Below, in pieces: positions 58,019 through 64,000 of a DNA stretch of 64,000 nucleotides. The translations under genes and the position numbers were made by a program. The stretch lies in assembly GCA_017607445.1 (NCBI GenBank), contig JAEVHH010000001.1:186001-250000 (forward strand), read 5' to 3'. Source of the stretch: Histoplasma ohiense. Its lineage: Eukaryota > Ascomycota > Eurotiomycetes > Onygenales > Ajellomycetaceae. The notes under the pieces are model-generated. The model searched no databases. It was not told the DNA's origin and saw only the letters and a program-made list of their open reading frames with translations. Each line of letters begins with the position of its first letter. Positions within the stretch are counted from its first letter, which is position 1.

Positions 58019-59036
58019 GTGCTATCTGTAGTGCCTGCTGCTGAAGGATGCTTTATAGATCTAAGTTATTGTCCACTGTGTTCAGATGCAGTGGGTGTTC
58101 ATAGAATTGTTTGTAGTTCATTTTGATGTCTAAGAATATGTAATAATAATATAAAAAAAAGAAAAGGAATACTTGTAGGCACTCAATCCTCTCACAGGCA
58201 TTATTCACAGTGTTGCAGCACTAAGCTTGATCAAGCTTCTTCATGAATGCTATTCACAGTGTTACAGTTTGTAGACACTCAGACCTCATAGAACACAGTC
58301 AATTGTGTCTCAGATGCTTAGACACAACAGTCTATATAACTAATAATAGAGACACTCAGACTCATGAGAGATCTCTTATAACAACTTAGACACTCAGATC
58401 TGTAAACAACACACTCAGATGTAAGAACTGATAACAATGCACTTGAATGTAAGAACTAATAATGAGACACTTGAGTCTTAAACATAGAAGAATCAATTTG
58501 TAATGTAACAGATGTACTTCAATTAACAATCTAGCACTATTCTAATACAGATTATGAATTGATTAAGGAAAGAAAGAGAAAAGAAATCAGAAGAAAAGGT
58601 CATACAAAGAGGGTTTTTATAGAAGAAAATTCAGAGTGAAAGAATATCAGAAGCCACTCCACAGTGAAGTGTGAAGTGGAAGAATATTAAGAGATATGTG
58701 TAAGAATCATTAGAAGCTATACAAGCATGGAACAAAGGGTGAAGAAATCATTGAAAGCTACACGGAAGAATCATTAGAGACTACATGAGTGCAGAGCACA
58801 GAGTGAGAGAATGTAAGAAGATATGCAGAAGAATTGTTAGAGACTACACAAGTGTGAAACACAGAGTGAGAGAATGTAAGAAGCTACACAGAAGAATCAT
58901 TAGAGACTACATGAGCACAGAGCACAGAGTGGAAGAACATTAAGAGCTATGCAGAGTCACAACAGCCAGAAATGAGCAGGTGCAGAAGGGGAGTTGGTTG
59001 CGTAAGTTAATTACTAACAGATGCTAATCTGTCACA
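58019..59036 (-). mobile_element. Family A 5' end: gag start, leader and 5' LTR (copy 4)
   Basis: Minus-oriented gag start (ATG about 58140), leader with decayed GAGTGC repeats (58145-58503) and LTR 58504-59036 (533 bp). The LINE interrupts it at 58018. Its 3' end may be the LTR at 49087-50084. Confidence 0.78.
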
Positions 59037-59825
59037 GAACAGTTTCATTGAAGTATTAGAAAGAAACACAGCAGCATATTGCTGTTGTTGTATTTGATAT
59101 TTAACAATGTCTCCCCACCATCATTGTGAGTCTGCTGAGAATTGATGCAAAAAATGCAAGCACTGCTCAGTGACAAAGCACATCTACATTTCAGTAAGTT
59201 ATTATTCAAAACAGATGTTTTTATGGTATATAACATTAACTTTCTATTAGATGTCAGTGGATGCTGTTGAATTGACTCAGATAATTATCAATGCTGCTGA
59301 GGATCTAATTGTTGCTGATGTGAATGCTTTGAATATTAATGTTTTGCAGAGTGCTGTGACTGCAGCAGTTAAATTCTTTGCTGTGAAGATTCAGAAGATT
59401 CAACAAAACAGTTCTTCTGAGGCTCTGACTGAAATGATGATTGATGAGATTCTGATGATTACATCACTGATTGCAGCTTTCAAGTCATTGTTGAAATGTT
59501 GTGCTTTGTCAGTTAAGGAAATCTGAGATAATAAGCAGGTTTGTCTTGGTGACAATTCCTTGAATGACACTGATCAAGCTGAGGCAGATCTGTTTTTTAA
59601 TCTCTGAGTGAAATAAGTATATTCAGCAGTCATTGTCATCTTCTTTGTTTTTGTTTACTAACTGACTTCTGATAGATTTTATTAAACTGTTTCAAGTACT
59701 TCTGACTGTTCATCAAGTTTTTCTCAAGTTCTCAAGAATTATCTGTGTCTGTACAATCTTTCCATTTAATAAGATATTGTGTTTGACTGCAGTACTGACA
59801 CTTGTCTAATATAGCTTCAACTTCT
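59037..59825 (+). pseudogene. Antisense cysteine-rich gene of family B, 3' part (copy U4)
   Basis: It starts inside exon 2 (FIEVLERNTAAYCCCC). Intron 2 keeps GTAAGT and TAG before 59251. Exon 3 (59251 on) is open for 91 codons, the cleanest exon 3 in the window. Downstream it runs to 59825, where the decayed pol C-terminus begins on the opposite strand, so this copy shows the undeleted junction between the antisense segment and pol. Confidence 0.5.
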
Positions 59826-62793
59826 CATTTCTCTTACACATCTATAATTATCAGTTCTGCTTGCAGGATTTGTCTGTTGCATGCATGATATGATTCAAGA
59901 AGAGAAACATGGAATATGAGATGAATTTCTTTATATTATGATGTGAGTTTCAGTTTGTACACCTGCATACTGTGGATATCAATTATTTGAAAGAGACTCA
60001 AAAATCAATGATCTAGTTTGGATGAGGGTTGCAAGGTGGATATATTTTTTGCACACAGCATTACTCAGTCCTCTATCTTAAAGCTTTTTGATATATGATG
60101 CTGATTGTAATACTTTTTCTCAGCTGCTTTGACAGCTTCCAGACATTCTCAGATCTTGTTCTCCACTTGCTTCATTCATTCCATTTATTTCATCATCAAT
60201 TTTGATGCATCTGTGCTTGAGAGTTCCACATCTATGCAAAGTTCAGTTGATCAGCTGATCATTGCTTCAGATGATGTCATTTTTATCAATGCATGGAAGA
60301 CATTGTTATATACTCATTGTGTCAGAGAAATCCATTCTATTCAATTATCTTGCTGATAGCTGCAATATGTGTGAAGATAATGTTCAATCATCTGATTCAA
60401 TTGTTCTGTCTGGCTGTCAGTTTGCGGGTGGAATGCTGTCGATAATTTTCATCAGATATAGAGCAGATAACATAATATCAATCAAAACTTGCTATTTATT
60501 AATGAATCTCAGTCACTAATAATATTTGCAGATAGATCAAAGTTCTTTGCAATTCTTCATACAATAATATCTGTGAGTTTTTCTGCATCTAGCTCTGAAG
60601 ATGTGGGCACAATTATGACTCATTTGATGAATAAATCAACAAATACAACAATAGCATTATAGATTTGACTTCTCTTTTTATTATCTGACAGGCCTTCAAT
60701 AAAGTCCATGCTAATTGTATGTCATTTTTTATCTGACACTGAATGTGGTTGTAGCAACCTGTATGGCTTGTGCTGTGATATCTTGATATGTTGACAAACA
60801 TCACAAGTTCTCACATATTCTGCAATCTCATCACTCATACCATGCCACAAGTACTTGTGTTTGATTGCTTCAATGGTTTTGTCACATTCAAAATGGTCAT
60901 TTTGAGAATCATTGTGATTCATTTTCATTATTTCATGTCTTATGACCTTGTCTTGTAGTATGTAGACTTTATCATCTTTTCTGAGCAGACTATTTTTATC
61001 TACTGCTCAGATTGAATAATTATCTATACTAGTGTCACTCATCTCTAGTCTTCTGCAAAGTTCAGATATGCTGGTGTCTCTATTCTGAATCTGCAGTAAG
61101 AGTTTGATGATAGATTCAGCTATCTCTTTGCAATAGACTGTCTCAAATTCAAATATCTTGATGATTAGAATCTGTGGCATCAGAATCTCTAGATTTAACT
61201 CTGTAATATCTGTGATCTTATTCTCATTCACAGATGTGTTCTTTATTCTGCAGAGATTGTTGTCATCAATGACTATAAATCTCTTTGCTCAACAATTTTC
61301 ATTAGCTTGCAGATTTTTTCATATCATCTTGACACATTGATCTAACTTTGTGTTTTTTTTTATCTTTAGTGATTTAAAGATCCTCTTATGCAGCTTCTCT
61401 TGCAGAGTAGAGAGCTCTGTTAAGAGAGCTGTATATTTTACAAAATCTGAGCAATGACTTGATACATCTGCAGAATTATTTTTCTCAGAACAGTGCTCTA
61501 TTTCAAAATCAAACACTGAGAGTATTTCCATCCAGCAAATCTGACACTCATTTAGCTGCTTTATTGTCATGAAGCATTGAAGGTTGACATGGTCAGATAA
61601 AACAGTTATTGAATGTCTGCTATTATGTAAGTAGTGACATCATTGTCTGAAAGCTTCTACAATCAGCAATATTTCTAGATTATATATTTGATAACATCTT
61701 TCTGTTTCTATGAGCTTTCTAGACCAAAACACAATCAGGTGTCAGTGACTATCATTCATTAATTGTGATATTACTGCAGCAATTGCAACATCAGATTCAT
61801 TCATTTCTATACAGAGTTTTCACTGCAGATCAAAGTGGATCAACAACAGTGCTTTTGTAAAGCATTCTTTTAACTGCAAAATTGTGTGCTTGCAGTTTTC
61901 ATCTAACTGAACAGATGTGTTATTCTTCCCTCTTTTCATTTCATAATCTTTTAACAATTCAGTCAGAGATGCTGTTATTATTGAGAACTTGTATATGAAT
62001 TGACAATAGAAATTGATAAATTCTAGAAATATTTGCAATTCATTTATAGTTTGTGGTTCTGATCAATCTAAAATTGTGTTGACACAGCATTTCTCAACAG
62101 TAATGCTCTGTGTGGTAACCACAAAACCCAAAAATCCAATTTCTGTTGCATGGAACATACACTTACTAAGTTTGGCATATAGTCTCCATCACCTTAACTG
62201 TTCCAGCACATTCTTAACATGGATGACATGTTCATCAAGTGTGTTTGAATAGATTATGATATCATCAAGGTAAGCCATGCAATATACATCTAAAAGATCA
62301 CTGAGGGCTTTGTTGATATAAGATTGAAAGATTGCAGAGGCATTGGTTAGCTCAAAAGATAAGACTAGATATTCAAAGTGTTCATATTGTGTTTGAAATG
62401 CTGTTTTTCATTCATTCTCTGCTCATATGTGAATTCTATGATACATGTCTCTAAGATTCAGCTGCATATATATTTTGACACCTGCTAATCTATCAAGTAT
62501 TTCACTTATCAAGGGCAGTGGATATCAATTCTTGACTGTTATTTCATTCAATCCTCAATAATTCACACAAAGACACAGGGTTTCATCTTTCTTGAGTGTG
62601 AATAATACTGACATGTCTGCTGAGCTCTTGAATGGACATATTCAATTCTTCTCTAATGTTTTTTTGATATATTCTTGGAGGACAGAGAGTTCTTGAGGTG
62701 ATAAGTTATATATTGATTGATATGAGGGTTTCTTGCCAGGTTTGAGGTCTATGATATGATTGTCAGATGCATGTTCTGTGTCAGATATGTCTT
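59826..62793 (-). pseudogene. Family B pol, decayed (copy 4)
   Basis: Minus strand: RT with AYLDD near 62270, RNase H block at 61820-62038, linker at 61319-61570, integrase N-terminus at 61007-61231 and zinc finger at 60722-60928 (HKYLWH, then CDVCQHIK), integrase core to about 60.1 kb. It is cut at 62793 by a family A LTR. It is less decayed than the copy at 25-29 kb in several stretches. Confidence 0.8.
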
Positions 62794-64000
62794 TGTGACG
62801 GGTTAGCACCCGTTAGTAATTAACTTACGCAACCAACTCCTCTTCTGCACCCGCTCATTTCTGGTTGCTGTGATCTCACATAACTCTCAATGTTCTTCCA
62901 CTCTGTGCTCTGCACTCATGTAGTTTCTAACAATTCTTCTGTGTAGCTCTTAATGTTCTTCTGCTCTGTGCTCTGCACTTGTGTAGTCTCTAATGATTCT
63001 TCTGTGTAGCTTCTAATGTTCTTCCACTCTGTGTTCCACACTCATGTAGTCTCTAACAATTCTTCTGTGTAGCTCTCAATGATTTCTCTGCTTCATGCTT
63101 TGCACTTGTATAGTTTCTAACAATTCTTATGTGTACTTCTTAATGTTCTTCTGCTCTGTGCTCCACTGTGAAATGACTTCTGATATTCTTCTGCTCTGAA
63201 CTTTCCTCTATAAGAATCTTCTTCATATGATCTTTTCTTCTGATTTCTTTTCTCTTTCTTTCCTTAATCAATTTGTAATCTGTAATTAGAATAGTATCAA
63301 ATTGTTAATTGAAGTACATCTGTTACATTACAAATTGATTCTTCTGTGTTTAAGGCTCAAGTGCCTTGTTATTAGTTCTTACATCTGAGTGTGTTGTTAT
63401 CAGTTCTTACACCCGAGTGTGTCATTTACAGGTCTGAATGTCTAGTTGTTACAAGAGATTCCTTGTGGGTCTGAGTGCTCTTATCATTAGTTATATAGGC
63501 TGTTGTGTCTAAGTGTCTGAAACACAATTGACTGTGTTCTATGAGGCCTGAGTGTCTATGAACTGTAATGCTGTGAATAGCATTCATGAAGAAGCTTGAT
63601 CAAACTTAGTGCTGCAACACTGTGAATAGTGTCTGTGAGAGAATCAAGTGTCTACAAGTATTCCTTTTCTTTTTTTTATTATTATATGTTCTTAGATATT
63701 GAAATGAACTACAAGCAATTCTACAAACACCCACCACACTTGAACATGGTGGACAATAACTTAGATCTACAAAGCATCCTCCAGCAGCAGATACTACAGA
63801 TGATCAAATTGCAATAATGATTTGCTGAGATGAGCACTTTCACATTCATCATTCCTTCTACACCCATGCCTCATGAAAAGCCCTCAAGAGAGAAGCTTCC
63901 AATCCTCAACAAATATGAGAGAGACCTAGCACTCTATCTCATGTGGAAGTCAAAAGTGAATGCCAAATTGGACATCAATGGATGAGCAATAGACTCACTA
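62794..64000 (+). mobile_element. Family A element (copy 5), left end, runs off the window
   Basis: LTR 62794-63327 (534 bp), perfect self-primer match (attacaaattgatt after the LTR against aatcaatttgtaat within it), leader with decayed repeats to 63680, and gag start at 63688 with a TAA at 63817. RIPed but still with some CpG at the LTR start. Confidence 0.88.

Overview
The window looks like a repeat-dense, AT-rich stretch of a filamentous ascomycete (Pezizomycotina) genome. The grounds are two intron-bearing housekeeping-type genes with short fungal introns, several fungal transposon families, and heavy C-to-T / G-to-A decay of every repeat, i.e. repeat-induced point mutation (RIP). The decay mainly removes CpG and CpC (GpG) and leaves CpA and CpT largely alone, unlike the Neurospora CpA pattern. 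CpG-type RIP has been described in Eurotiomycetes such as Onygenales, so that class is a possibility but not shown here.

Layout. (1) 1-5699: the least decayed copy of a Ty3/gypsy chromovirus ('family A'), with gag, protease, RT-RNase H-integrase-chromodomain and a 597-bp 3' LTR. It shows a 14-nt self-primer/PBS match and a canonical -1 slippery site with a 9-bp stem between gag and protease; a 1-nt deletion separates protease from pol. (2) 5700-14.6 kb: decayed DNA with two short-period tandem repeats, a LINE RNase H remnant, a RecQ-type (telomere-linked-helicase-like) pseudogene and a PIF/Harbinger-type transposase remnant. (3) 14.76-21.3 kb: a complete decayed family A copy inserted into a solo LTR of its own family. 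(4) 21.3-36.2 kb: a second gypsy family ('family B', 271-bp LTRs), opened by a later family A copy (29,569-35,006, TSD CTAGA), itself opened by a LINE. (5) 37.4-39.4 kb: an un-RIPed island with the mitochondrial glycine-cleavage T-protein gene. (6) 39.4-46.8 kb: AT-rich decay, a plus-strand family B copy and a LINE 5' end. (7) 46.8-48.9 kb: a second island with a FYVE zinc-finger protein gene. (8) 49-64 kb: more family A and B fragments, LINE/SINE-like retroposons, a long decayed LINE with ORF1 and ORF2, and the start of another family A element running off the right end.

The most unusual signal is in family B. Between the end of pol and the 3' LTR it carries about 1.7-2 kb whose open reading frames run antisense to gag-pol. 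This segment has cysteine-rich modules and what look like two small spliceosomal introns (GTAAGT, TACTAAC/TATTAAC, TAG). It occurs in four copies here (21.6, 23.6, 51.1 and 59.0 kb). Only the two island genes look like functional host genes; the element genes are pseudogenes except, partly, those of the first copy.
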